Shown: positions 32,205-42,933, counted from the stretch's first letter. The stretch: 56,512 bases of DNA from Gnetum montanum (GCA_015680685.1 MNCI01018262.1:305128-361639), one strand, 5' to 3'. Numbers and translations: made by a program. The notes: generated from the sequence alone by a model not told the origin.

Positions 32205-33010
32205 CTACGCTGAGCATTGACCAGCGTATACCAAGGTGTGCTCAACGTAAATAGGGGAAAATGGCTCGTTGGAAGCTCAAAACTGAAGTTTTTGAAGCTT
32301 GTGACCTTTTAGGATTATTGCCCATGTCCTGAGGATCGATTCCAGGTTGAAAAATTTCCCAAAGGTTCCTGATTTGCCCTGTTCATGGTGGTATACACTA
32401 GGCTATACGCTGGCCAGCGTATACCAAGGTGTGCCCAGCGTGTACACCTGAAAATGCATCATTTCAAGGTTAAAAATTGATTTTCAGGTGCCTGTGATGA
32501 TGCCCAATAGTTGCCCTACCTCCAGGAGTTAATTTTAGATGAAAATAATGCTCTTTGGTGCCTGTTTTGGGCCATTTTTGGTGGTATACGCTGGGCTATA
32601 CGTTGGCCAGCGTATACCAAGGTGTGCCCAACGTATACACTTGAAAATGCATCATTTCAAGGTTAAAACTTGATTTTTAGGTGCCTATGATGATACCCAA
32701 CAATTTCCCTCCCTCTAGGAGTTAATTTTAGGTGAGAATATTGCTCTTTGGTACCTATTTTGGGCCGTTTTGATGGTATACGCTAGGCTATACATTGGCT
32801 AGTGTATACCAAGGTGTGCCCAGCGTATACACTTGAAAATGCATTATTTAGGGCCCAAAATTTGATTTTCAGAAGTCTGAGAGCTGCTGGGGACCTTGGG
32901 GAAGGTCTTGGGGGGTCTAGACACTCAATTCTGGCATGTTTTGGCTTATTTTTGGGGCCCAAAAGTTTCCATACGCTGGCCTATACGCTGGCCAGCGTGC
33001 AGAGCGTATA
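32205..33010. repeat. 193-bp tandem array with a palindrome in each unit
   Basis: The palindromic core begins at 32211, 32404, 32597, 32789 and 32982, giving spacings of 193, 193, 192 and 193. The copy at 32404-32423 is the perfect 20-bp palindrome TATACGCTGGCCAGCGTATA; the others carry a few changes. Flanking text (ACCAAGGTGTGCCCAGCGT, TGAAAATGCATCATTTCAAG) is also repeated. Confidence 0.85.
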
Positions 33011-33219
33011 CTTGGTCAAACCCAAGTATTTTGAACCGAAAGCATGAAATTCCTGATGCCAGATGCTGATGTAGTCACCTATGGATCCCACGGAACTCTT
33101 TCTTATTCAATTATGCTCCTTTTGATGCTATTTTTGAGGCTTTCAAGCTTGGTCATGCTGGGGACCAACATGACTTAGCTCAATTTCTGTCTACAAGTGT
33201 TAGCCAAAAAAATTTTTGT

Positions 33220-33296
33220 GGTGTTTCATTGGTCCCTCTTTGTTGACGCCTGAAGGAATCGACCTGAGAGGCATCAACAAAGAAGTACAAAACACC
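33220..33296. promoter_or_regulatory. Stem-loop at Tat2 polypurine tract
   Basis: GGTGTTT (33220-33226) pairs with AAACACC (33290-33296). CTTTGTTGACGCC (33238-33250) pairs with GGCATCAACAAAG (33270-33282) with one G:T. It is the counterpart of 12240-12314. Confidence 0.65.
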
Positions 33297-33299
33297 ACA

Positions 33300-34390
33300 A
33301 GAAAACTGGTAGTAGGCATTGTCCGTTGGCATTTGGCCAGATGTCATTGCACCGTGTTCAGAAGTACCTAGGATTGGGAAATGAAGTTTTGAGATGATGT
33401 CTAGGGGAGATGTTTGCAATTGTGGGATGGGAATTGATCAAAGGATTGTGCTGGTGTGGGAGAGGAGTGTTCATCTTGTGCAAACAAGTCATGTTGTTCC
33501 TTGTCGATGGCCAATATTTGGCAGACTTGGAATCAAGGCATGAGAAGTACGTCCTTTGGAGGAACGAGACTCTTGTATCATGTTTAAGAGAACTCGTTGC
33601 CACAACCAAAGCCACGCAATGAGGTGGTGCGTTCTTTGGAGAAATAGGACCCTTATGTCAGGTTTAAGAGAATCCATTTTCCAATAGCCAAAGCCATGCA
33701 GTGAGGTGTAACATGATGGTTTGAGACATGAGGACTTTGTTCCAAGGAAACTGCCTTCCCGCCTGGGGCTTGTATGGGAGGTGCCAAGGATCTTGTGGTT
33801 CATTTTGCTCTTTTCTTTTTGATTTTTGATTTTTGATTTTCTTTTTATTTTCTCTTTTTATTTTCTCTTTTTTGTTGTTGTTTTTGGACAGATCTTTCTT
33901 TTCAATTTTGCACTCATGCTCATGTGTTGTGTTGTGTGTTGCAACTGCTTGAGAGTGTCACAGCGTGCAACAGTGTGCTCAAAGTTTTGGGGTGTACTGG
34001 GTGTATCTGGGAACTGTAACTAGGTAAGAAAGGGAATGAGAGTGTTGGGGAAATGGAGAATGTATCGGGAACTAGGAATGTGCTTTTGAACAGATTAATT
34101 AACCTGATTACGTGCTTCAGAAACAATGTGGCACCTTGTCACCGTGATGAAGTGTATCCGTGTACGAGCACCACTGGGTGTCATCCTGCAAACACAACTC
34201 CAAGAAGACAAGAAAACCACAAGTGAATGAGTTAGTGAACACTTTAGACACGAATGTGACCAATGCAAATGGAGGCACCATGTGAAACTTAAGGCAAACA
34301 AAATGAACAGCAATATTGTTTTCAGAGCCGATGTGATGAATGATGCGGCAAGCGCTGATGAAGAAATGTCATGAATTATAGTAGCTGATG
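33300..34390. other. Tat2 spacer
   Basis: Non-coding. It contains a pyrimidine-rich run at 33805-33900 (TTTTTGATTTTTGATTTT type) and a direct duplication near 33545-33700 (GAGAAGTACGTCCTTTGGAG / GAGGTGGTGCGTTCTTTGGA). No domain is recognised. Confidence 0.5.
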
Positions 34391-34399
34391 AATATGCCA

Positions 34400-34830
34400 G
34401 AGATGATCTTGCTAGTTTATAGTCTTAGTAGACTGTCGTGGGTTAGTTTTACGTCATAACCCATTAGACATTGTCAGTTTATCGTCGTAGCAGACGGTGC
34501 GATGCTAGTTTATATTCGTGACAGACTATGAAGAGGCAAGCTAGTTTATAGTCTTAGCGGACTCTGGTGAATAAAACTGTGGTAGTTTAATGTCATACCG
34601 GATGCTCTATGGTATTGGTTTTAGGTCATGATAACAGGACTACTTTGGGGTATTAGTTTTGAGTCATAACCCAGGACATTCTGTGGTATCAGTTTACCTT
34701 CATGATGCTAGGATGATAGTGTGCATTATAAGTGTGACCGATGATGTCAGTTTACCGTCATGACTCCAAGACGAATCCATGGTATTAGTTTACCATCATG
34801 ATGCCAGGACTGTTAGTGTGGATGCATGCG
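34400..34830. repeat. Tat2 inverted-repeat cluster, C type
   Basis: About ten units. Perfect pairs: CGTC-GTAGCA-GACG (34483-34496) and AGTC-TTAGCG-GACT (34550-34563). Later units drift to AGTTTACCGTCATGATGCCAG. Confidence 0.65.
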
Positions 34831-34939
34831 TATGCGTCTATATGATCCTGTAAACAAAAGCAACTAGAGAAAACAATGTTAAATAGAAACTACAGAAAAC
34901 ATGAACTAAAATGCACAAGTAAATAGAAAACAATGCAAA

Positions 34940-35005
34940 AAGGTGGTAGTTTAAGGCCTTTTTGGGCCACAGTTTAGTTTAAGGCCTTTTTGGGCCATGA
35001 GAGAA
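34940..35005. repeat. Tat2 inverted-repeat cluster, A type
   Basis: Two units of AGTTTAAGGCCTTTTTGGGCCA; the arms GGCC-TTTTTG-GGCC lie at 34955-34968. As in Tat1, this type lies next to the protease. Confidence 0.7.
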
Positions 35006-35116
35006 CGCGTAAGCTAGTACAATACAAACAAACGTGACATATGCACCACGAAAGAATGTTAAGAGTGTGCGAAGATCTGACTTGCTTTTGGCTACAGGGG
35101 CACTTTAATCATGTGG

Positions 35117-35680
35117 TTATCTCCTAACCAGATGTGGTTTTGAAAGTGTTTTAGGCTTAGGCTCCGCTGGGAGGCTTATGATTTTCGCCACTCGTTCGGG
35201 CTTTTTAGCTCTAAATACTATGTCGGTTGCCACTCCTCTGGGCGTTTTGGTTCTAGGTGTTGCATTTTTTACCATGTGGGTTGCATCAAGAGGCTCCTCT
35301 TTCAAGACCCGTAACATGTCTATGTTGTGGTTAGCTTGAAAGAGAGTTTTGTCGCCATGTATAATGACTTGTCCACCTTCATATGGAAGGAAAATTTTTG
35401 ATGTATTGGTGAGGAAATGGCTCGTTGTTGTGCTAGCCAAGATCTGCCAAGAATCATGTTGAAACTAGGCATCTCTTCCATGACAATGAACTCCGCGCTG
35501 GTGGGGAATTGTTTACCTGCCACGAAGGCCAGGTTAATCGTGCCCTTGACTATGACACATGATTCATTGAAGGATTTTAGACACGTGGTTTCTGTTGGCA
35601 TGATCTCGTCTACCATGCCTAGTTTGTCAATGAAGGAGTATAGAACTACGTTTGTTGCTGCACCGTTTTGGCTCATTTTT
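35117..35680 (-). pseudogene. Tat2 protease fragment
   Basis: Reads NGAATNVVLYSFIDKLG, FVAGKQFPTSAEFIVMEE and NMILGRSWLAQQRA, a close relative of Tat1 23600-23021. The active-site Asp before GA is Asn here, and a frame change occurs near 35380. It begins right at the junction with the host gene copy at about 35680. Confidence 0.8.
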
Positions 35681-36098
35681 GGCACCAAAGACGGATACAA
35701 AGATGGATGCAAAGAAAGAAATGTGAATGAATGGTTTGCATAGAATTTAGAAGAATACTAATGCAGCAAGCAGTGTCCATAGATCGAATTATTTCCTTTG
35801 AATATAAAATTTGTGTCTGTGGAAGCACAACAGGAGAACTCAGACGGAAAAGTAGTTCAAGCAAAATTTCTTCACACTTTTCATTGGTAAGCAGCAGGAA
35901 CTTCCTTTCCAGTTTTTCTTCCTAAAGAAATAGATATATCCAGGTAATATTTTCATAACAAATCTTGTGTAGTGGAAAATAGCGTAGTTGCCGACATTTC
36001 CTAGAAAAAACTACGCTAGATTTCACGCGAACAAAACATATTTTATCGAGATTCCTCAACGGTTATCTGGATGTCAAAGATGACGACAAAAGGAGTAT
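35681..36098 (+). pseudogene. Unidentified two-exon gene fragment, copy 2 (inverted)
   Basis: Aligns with the minus strand of 7581-8010: CACCAAAGACGGATACAAAG, GGAAAAGTAGTTCAAGCAAA and, further on, AAAACATATTTTATCGAGAT with GACGACAAAAGGAGTATTTT. The GT after the first block (GGTAAGCAGCAGG) and the gap between blocks are conserved, which supports a two-exon gene. Several stops are present. Its 5' part is cut off at the Tat2 junction. Confidence 0.6.
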
Positions 36099-36175
36099 TT
36101 TAAATAGAGAAGCTCAAATGCTCCTTATCATTGGTGAAAGGCATTAGTTTTTCTTGTATGATATAAGATGGATAC

Positions 36176-36763
36176 TACTAGCTTAGTTATATATTTATAA
36201 TAAATATTTATAAATTGGCCGAGAGAATCTTATTTGTTTACAAGTAAAAAGTTCTTTGAGTAAAAAATTTCACAACTTCTAGACGAAGAACAAGATTTAA
36301 AAACCCAACTTTCCATGCCTTCTAGACGAAGAAAAAGAGTTTTGTACCTTATTTTTCCCAAGGATGGGTTTTCTGAAAAAAAAAAAATTTCCATCAATTA
36401 GTGTATGCTCTCACCCTCGGCCAAATTTGTTATTTTTTATATATAATGCAAATTCGGCCGAGAGTGAGAGCATACACTAATTGATGGAAATTTTTTTTAG
36501 AAAACCCATCCTTAGGAAAAATAAGGTACAGAACTCTTGTTCTTCGTCCAGAAGGCATGAAAAGTTGGATTTTTAAATCTTGTTCTTCGTCCAGAAGTCG
36601 TGAAATTTTTTACTCAAAGAACTTCTTACTTGTAATCTTATAAGATTCTATCGGCCAATTTATAGATATATATTATAANGAAAGAACTTTTTACTTGTAA
36701 ACAAATAAGATTCTCTTGGCCAATTTATAGATATATATTATAAATATATAACTAAGCTAGTGA
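36176..36763. mobile_element. Foldback (MITE-like) element
   Basis: Long inverted repeat: the left arm from ACTAGCTTAGTTATATATTTATA pairs with a right arm ending TATATAACTAAGCTAGT; the centre near 36430 is AT-rich. Arms share CATACACTAATTGATGG and TTCTTCGTC blocks. The last roughly 85 bases of the right arm are duplicated across an N at 36679. No reading frame. TSD not clear (GATACT left, GATCAC right). Confidence 0.65.
36679..36679. other. Ambiguous base at a duplication
   Basis: The N separates two near-identical stretches, GAACTTCTTACTTGTAATC...ATATATATTATAA and GAACTTTTTACTTGTAAAC...ATATATATTATAA. It is probably a join between allelic or repeat reads. Confidence 0.6.
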
Positions 36764-36779
36764 TCACGAGTCATCTACT

Positions 36780-36960
36780 GCAGCGATGATTTAAACATAA
36801 CAGATAAAAATATTATAAGACCATGGAATGTTTTATTGAATGATCATAAACATGTTGTAATACAGCAGAAATGATCAATGTACAAACTTATGTAACTGAA
36901 AATGTATAGTTACAAATGATTTGACATTAAAAATGGTAAAAATTAGTTGACAGAAAAGAA
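36780..36960. other. Flank between foldback element and Helitron
   Basis: AT-rich, non-coding. The Helitron 3' end (CTRR with a hairpin) should lie here on the minus strand but is not convincingly visible. Confidence 0.3.
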
Positions 36961-37239
36961 TGAGATCATTCTTCATTAGATTTAATGTGTTGCTCTTCAT
37001 CCAATCTACTTTGAAAGTGTGAAGCCTTAAATATCTTGATATATCTTTCTTTGGAGATCGGAGGGAATATCTTCAAACTATCAATACTCCTCACTTGAGA
37101 TCGTGCCACAAATGTAAGACTTGTTGTTTCTTTGCTACCAACATCTATACACACTTTCTCCAATGTCATTCCCTGTGAATTATGTATTGTTAAAGCCCAT
37201 GCTAATCTAAATGGTAGTTGGCTAGATCCTCCATGTATG

Positions 37240-37285
37240 ATTGGTGGAACGGGTACTTGTCNGGTGGAATGGGTACTTGTCGAGG
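37240..37285. repeat. Short duplication across an N
   Basis: GGTGGAACGGGTACTTGTC, N (37262), then GGTGGAATGGGTACTTGTC. Removing one copy would restore the helicase reading across the site, so this is likely an assembly join. Confidence 0.7.
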
Positions 37286-40200
37286 ATGTTCATTATCATA
37301 CGGTACTCCAATATAGGAGTCAAACTCAAGGATGACATACGATGGCAACTGTGGAGGTTGACAGTGTGGACTATATATTATTTTCATAGTGACTCCCAAT
37401 GCACCATTAACCAATCCTGCTTCTGGCCATAGATTAACAGCGAGCATATCCCTTGCATCCTTACAAATGAACACTACTCGGTCCAATTCTCCTTCTGAAT
37501 CATCACAAAATTTCACACCATTTTTCTTTCTATCTACTATGCACCGTGCAACTGGCTTCTGCATTTTGAGCAATATTTTTTCATTATGCATATGCACTTT
37601 ATCCTTTGTATCAAAAAAATTCACAGAATCCTCAAATCCATCTCGCCCATCCAATGTTGATGGAAGTTGCATTCTCAAGCTTAAAAAGTCATAATCCTCA
37701 TTAGTCATCTTTCCTTCTCGTATATTCATCAAAACTTCTTTAAATCTTTGTTGTTGCGAATCATCACCCCTTTGTCGGTACACAACATCCAAGGTTACAA
37801 ATTTATTGAATGCCAACCACAAATTCTTCACATGCATCTGAGATGATATGTATGGTATAACATCTTTAATAGGTGGAAGCTGTGCAAGATCTCTAATGAG
37901 TATCATAGATCTATCACCAAAGTTATCTAAACGATTATCCGAAAATATTTCCTTAAGCCTTTAGTCAATGTTGCTAAGCAATTTTCCACCTATGAAACTC
38001 ATTTTATCTATAATAATATACTTTAAGTATTTGTATTTATTTTGCAACGATGACAAAGTTGATGCAGCCAATGGTTTGTAATCTCTGATTCCAATCTTCA
38101 ACGTAGAATGTATTGTAGTTGCATTAATATTATATGCTGCAGCACCAGTAGGGGTGAGCACCAATAAGTTATTTTTTCCAGATGAGCAAGTTCGACTAAA
38201 TTCTTTACGAATCGTATCAATGAGATACGATTTTCCTATGCCTGTTGTACCTTGAATAATCATTAATAGAGGAGAAACTTCATCCATTTTGAATTGTTGC
38301 ATCTATATATGGTCAGTGATAATCTTGTAGCATTTCTTCTATTGAACTCCTAGAGAAGATATGTCCACCTAATTATCGTTATTTCTTGAATGTGTTATTA
38401 TCCGATGTGATCTATGACCATGAACAAAAGATGTAGCAATCTTTGCAACATCTTCTCCAGGATAGTTGGCTAACCATTTGTTCTGTCTATCTCGATCATT
38501 TAATCCAAGCATTTCGAGTTCACTTCGTTGAAAATGAGTTGATGTAAGTAGATGTTGATTTAGTACTTCAAAATCATATTCAATACCATCCTGTCTTTCT
38601 GGAATAATATCTGTATACTGCCTCTCTTCCTCGCAAGCACATTCAAACTCTTCATCGAATATCTCCTCTTCCAATTCATAGATGTGTCAAATAGAAATCC
38701 ATTTTTGTTCAATTTCTTCGTCATTTCTTCCTAGATCGTGTTTGACATCTCTAAAAGGATAGTGTAGTAACAATTGCATCCAACAGTAATCTATCCATTT
38801 CTCCTCTCCTACTCTTGGAGCTACTCTAAATTTTGGAAATGTTCTTACAATAACTAGTCGTAGTCGAGGCTTCCACACTGGTAGCTCTCTCTTCTTCGAG
38901 ATAAAGGTAAATTATTTCATAGCATTCAACAATGAAACTCCTTCCATTTCTAGTGATCTGTTTTGATATGCATTGATAAGAAATGTATATGGTTCTGGTT
39001 CCTCATCTCCATCTAGATCTGGTATAACTCTTTTATACATATCTCTAGACACATTTATAGTATCAAATAGTCGACTACATTCAACTAATGGAAGTTCATA
39101 TTGTATATGACAAACCTCCATGGCACCTATGTCTCTATCAGCTGCAGCATCCATCATGACTCTTTTGTATGCAGTCATTGCATTTTTTTAGGGTTTCGAG
39201 ATTCGGCAATACGAAGTAATAAATCATGAAAGAATCTTGACTTATTTTTAGATTTTGGTGCATATTTTGCAATATATTTAATAACAACATATTTGTCAAT
39301 GACCGGTTGAAAGTCTGTGTTTGCTCTCCATGTTTGAAGGATCATTCTATTATGAACATTCAACCTTGGATCATTTCAACGTGGTTCATATGTAACATGA
39401 TTTTTGTTTTCTGGATCTTAAAAGAGATCTGATTGTGCTCGCAATGGCCATGGAACATTATACCTAAGGTAACAAATTAAAGTTATAAAATTATTTTCCT
39501 AGATCCCATACATTCATGATGTAAATAAGAATCTAGGTATTCAGAGAAATATAATTGTACCTGCAAACTTGCATATGATTTTGGATTCTTAAACATGGTC
39601 CTCTCTTACATTATGTGTGTTGCTAAACTAAATTTAAGAGCTCATCATAATCAATGTCAAGATCCATGAATTGCAGCTATTGACTTTGAATTTTGCATAA
39701 ATGCCTGGGATTATTAACACGTTGCATCTACAAATGAAAGTTGTGTATAATTTTTATAATGGTTTTTTCAAATAACCTAAACAATTTTTTAACATTTAAA
39801 ATAAAGATTTAAAAATTCCAAACAACTTACATGATTGGATATTCCATCTTGATTGAATCTACTATTCCATGCATTTGTTATTACATCAAAAAACTCTCTC
39901 ATCTTTCTAACTACTTTTGGGTCATTCTAATCAAGTTCTTCTATGTTTAGAGCTCCCTTGATCCAAAGAAAGCCATGGACATGTGGTGATCCCCTATGTT
40001 GCCATTCATGTCTTGTCCAGTAATCAACCACATCAAATTCTTGAAATAAAATCATTTCTCGAAATGTCTTATGTCGAAGATGCATAAACTCAGCAACTAT
40101 ATGTGGGTTCTCAATAATATTTTTCATTTTCCACTCTCTTATCTTAGAAACATTTTGTGAGGGTTCTGTAGGCATTACCTTATGTATATTTGGTGAATAA

Positions 40201-40918
40201 AGATCTCCTACACTTAGAGTAAAAAAAAATAGTTGGTGCACCCAACTCATTTATCAAATCAAACAACTACACTTTGCATTTTCTCTAGTACGAAGGTGTT
40301 CCTTGTATCGTTGTCCCAAATCTCATCAAATTATCAAAAAAATTATCTGATGGTGCATTTTGTAGTCCTTCACGTAATTATTGGATTGTTAATGGTGCTT
40401 CTGTAATATTTTTTTTGAAGAATACTGATGTTGATTTCAGTGCACGATGTCTCGTTATCATGTTATATATGTGATACCTGAAAATGAAAATAAAATTCCT
40501 ATGAAATTAGTTCATAAGATGTCAAAAACATGAATGCTATTTAGCAATGTAAATGTAATTAATTTATGATACTTGAATCTTTTATGACATCCAAATCTGC
40601 CATCCTTATATCGAAGTAGATGTCTAGCATATTCATGTAACATGACATCCTTGGACCTTCTTGTAAGGAAGTCATATTTTCCACGTGGAAACAACGTTGG
40701 AAATGACATTGGAAGCATTCCAACTGTGTTGAACTCATTGATGGGTGACTTTGAAAGTGTTGGCCATTGTGCATAATTTGAAATTTCAACAGTTGGATTT
40801 TCTAACCAAGCTCTTACCAGATTAAGTTCTTTCCCTAGAAGAATTGGACATGACGCTACTGATGATGTGTGTCTAATAATATTTTCCTCCTTTACATCAA
40901 CCAAAGGACCATCAAACT

Positions 40919-41188
40919 GTAATCTCATCTTACCATCCTCCTCAGACAATCTAATATAATGAATTCTTTCAAAAACATTAACATCTCATGTATCACTAAC
41001 ATCATCCAAAGAATGCTTATCTATTTCTACATCCTGATAGAATGGATCATTNNNNAATGATCCATTCTATCAGGATGTAGAAATAGATAAGCATTCTTTG
41101 GATGATGTTAGTGATACATGAGATGTTAATGTTTTTGAAAGAATTCATTATATTAGATTGTCTGAGGAGGATGGTAAGATGAGATTAC
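40919..41188. other. Exact 133-bp inverted duplication around NNNN (probable assembly artefact)
   Basis: 41056-41188 is the exact reverse complement of 40919-41051. The two are separated by NNNN (41052-41055) and the copy ends at another N (41189). Exact identity beside decayed sequence, bounded by Ns, points to an assembly join and not to biology. Confidence 0.85.
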
Positions 41189-42051
41189 NTAAAAACTTTC
41201 ATTGTAAATACCACATGATCGAGGAACACTAAACTTATCAACCTCGCTTGAAAATCTTGTTATTGCATGCATGATTTGTGTATTTGACTTATGAAGATTT
41301 GGATAAGATACCTAATTGTTCATATGTTCAGAAGATATTTGTTGATGTTCCATTCGCAATCTTGGTTGAGCCTGTTCCTAATCAAGTCTTGCAACTAAAT
41401 CTAACATTCCTGCCACTTCTACTTTTCTTTTTCGTTGTCTAAAACATTCTTGTCTTTCATGCCCTTGTGCATTTTTTTGTTCTATAGTAACAATCTCTAT
41501 AGGATTTATAAGTAATTCATCTTCGACCATCAAATCATCATTATTTGAATACATCTAACCAAATCCACGACCATGACCACGTCCACGACCACGACCACGA
41601 CCACATCCTATATGTGAAAAAAATTCTTGATGCAATTCAGGCTGATGAACATTTTTATCAATAGGAATGACTACTAAGTGATTTTTGTGTTCATCTATGC
41701 GTTCTCATCCTTGTCCTTGTCCATGTCCACAACCTCTTCCTCATCCTTGTATGTGATCCCTTCCATTTTGTGAAATATTATTATACAAAGTGACCTAATA
41801 TATTTAGCTTTATTAAATCAAACATTAAATGAATTTCATCTAAAACAAAAATAAAATTTCATCTACAAACGTCACTTCCTTCCACCTAGTGTTGCTGCAT
41901 TTTTGCTCGATGCGTTCTTTGACGTAAGCGATATTGTTCCATTCTTTACAACTCCAAAGGATCTCCCCCTTGCCGAGCTTCTCTTCTTCGATGTCTAAGA
42001 TGTTGTCTCGCTCGGTTTAACTCACGCTCTCTATCACCTAGCATGATCTGT

Positions 42052-42060
42052 ATTTATAGG
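42052..42060 (-). promoter_or_regulatory. TATA-like CTATAAATA before Helitron gene
   Basis: Lies just upstream of ATG 42044 on the minus strand. The distance is too short for normal initiation before that ATG, so either translation starts further in or this is chance. Confidence 0.25.
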
Positions 42061-42097
42061 AATGAGAATCCTTATATAGTATTATGGTTGTATTAAA

Positions 42098-42782
42098 TTT
42101 TAAATAAAACAGAAATCTAAAAATAAAAAATTAGTTATTTTTTAAAAAAAACCTAAAGCACCCAATATGTTTTTAAATATAACCCAAACCTAAAAATAAA
42201 AATTAGTTGTTTTTTTAAAAAAAACCTACAGCACCCAATATGTTTTTAAATATAACCCAAACCTAAAAATAAAAATTAGTTGTTTTTTTAAAAAAAACCT
42301 ACAGCACCCAATATGTTTTTAAATATAACCCAAACCTAAAAATAAAAATTAGTTGTTTTTTTAAAAAAAACCTACAGCACCCAATATGTTTTTAAATATA
42401 ACCCAAACCTAAAAATAAAAATTAGTTGTTTTTTTAAAAAAAACCTACAGCACCCAATATGTTTTTAAATATAACCCAAACCTAAAAATAAAAATTAGTT
42501 GTTTTTTTAAAAAAAACCTACAGCACCCAATATGTTTTTAAATATAACCCAAACCTAAAAATAAAAATTAGTTGTTTTTTTAAAAAAAACCTACAGCACC
42601 CAATATGTTTTTAAATATAACCCAAACCTAAAAATAAAAATTAGTTGTTTTTTTAAAAAAAACCTACAGCACCCAATATGTTTTTAAATATAACCCAAAC
42701 CTAAAAATAAAAATTAGTTGTTTTTTTAAAAAAAACCTACAGCACCCAATATGTTTTTAAATATAACCCAATCCTAAAAATA
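42098..42782. repeat. 73-bp tandem array, about 9 copies
   Basis: The unit runs CCTACAGCACCCAATATG, TTTTTAAATATAACCCAAAC, CTAAAAATAAAAATTAGTTG and a T/A homopolymer. Starts at 42225 and 42298 give the period. Inner copies are essentially identical; the first and last are diverged, as expected of recent unequal exchange or slippage. Confidence 0.9.
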
Positions 42783-42867
42783 ACGCTCTTTTATATGTTT
42801 TTGACCAAAAAAACTTAAAATCCATTTATTAAACATAAGAAAGAATGTTGCACAAAAGTCATCATAC

Positions 42868-42893
42868 AATATATATATATATACACACACACA

Positions 42894-42930
<37 letters not shown>
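42868..42930. repeat. Compound microsatellite (AT)n(AC)n(ATC)n
   Basis: AT and AC dinucleotides, then about 12 ATC units. The following CTAGCCTTGTCCCAACAAAA resembles a sequence I recall beside ATC/CTT repeats in plant non-LTR elements, so the repeat may be a retroelement tail; that is unverified. Confidence 0.8.

Positions 42931-42933
<3 letters not shown>

Larger units (their letters stand above)
31077..33228 (-). repeat. 3' LTR of Tat2
   Basis: About 2.15 kb, similar to the Tat1 LTR only at the ends. It contains a 12-13-bp tandem array (31984-32075) and a 193-bp-period array (about 32205-33010). No LTR partner is present to test the borders. Confidence 0.7.
31077..35680 (-). mobile_element. 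Tat2: truncated Tat-lineage element lacking RT and integrase
   Basis: The LTR begins TGTACCGTTCGAAATCGTCGG, parallel to Tat1 TGTAGCGATCGAAAATGTTGG, and ends GGTGTTTCA at 33228, followed by the polypurine tract and the conserved stem. Inside are only a spacer, two inverted-repeat clusters and the protease. RT, both RNase H, integrase and the antisense gene are missing. The 5' part (minus strand) ends at about 35680, where the unidentified host gene copy begins; the 5' LTR is absent. It is inserted in a Gypsy-C LTR. Confidence 0.8.
36966..42044 (-). pseudogene. Helitron Rep-helicase (decayed)
   Basis: Minus strand from ATG 42044 (MLGDRERELNRARQHLRH, Arg-rich N-terminus), Gly/Arg repeats near 41590-41545, Rep leader with FPTLFPRGKYDF and EYARHLLRYKDGRFG (40949-40512), HUH motif RGSPHVHGFLW (about 39990), tyrosine motif KYIAKYAPK (about 39280), and DRDIGAMEVCHIQYELPL (39178-38912). 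Then comes a PIF1-type helicase: Walker A GTTGIGKSYL (about 38250), Walker B IIIDKMS, QLPP, VVYRQRGD, and WALTIHNSQGMTLEK near 37160. It nicks and transfers a strand and unwinds DNA in rolling-circle transposition. Walker B Glu is Lys and several stops are present, so it is inactive. Introns or insertions interrupt it (39380-39900). Element ends were not found. Confidence 0.85.

Noticed and set aside
31919-32245. Minus-strand reading frame with EVYAEV repeats as a repeat protein
   Set aside because: It is the translation of a 12-bp tandem array within a non-coding LTR; no other coding evidence.
33826-34023. Hydrophobic 65-codon frame as a membrane protein
   Set aside because: Produced by a TTTT-rich low-complexity run on the plus strand of the Tat2 spacer.
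36754-36775. CTAG followed by GTGATCAC as a Helitron 3' end
   Set aside because: No proper hairpin at the expected distance, and the CTAG belongs to the foldback element's terminal repeat.
40919-41188. Perfect 133-bp palindrome around NNNN
   Set aside because: Exact identity in otherwise decayed sequence, bounded by Ns, indicates an assembly artefact and not a biological inverted repeat.
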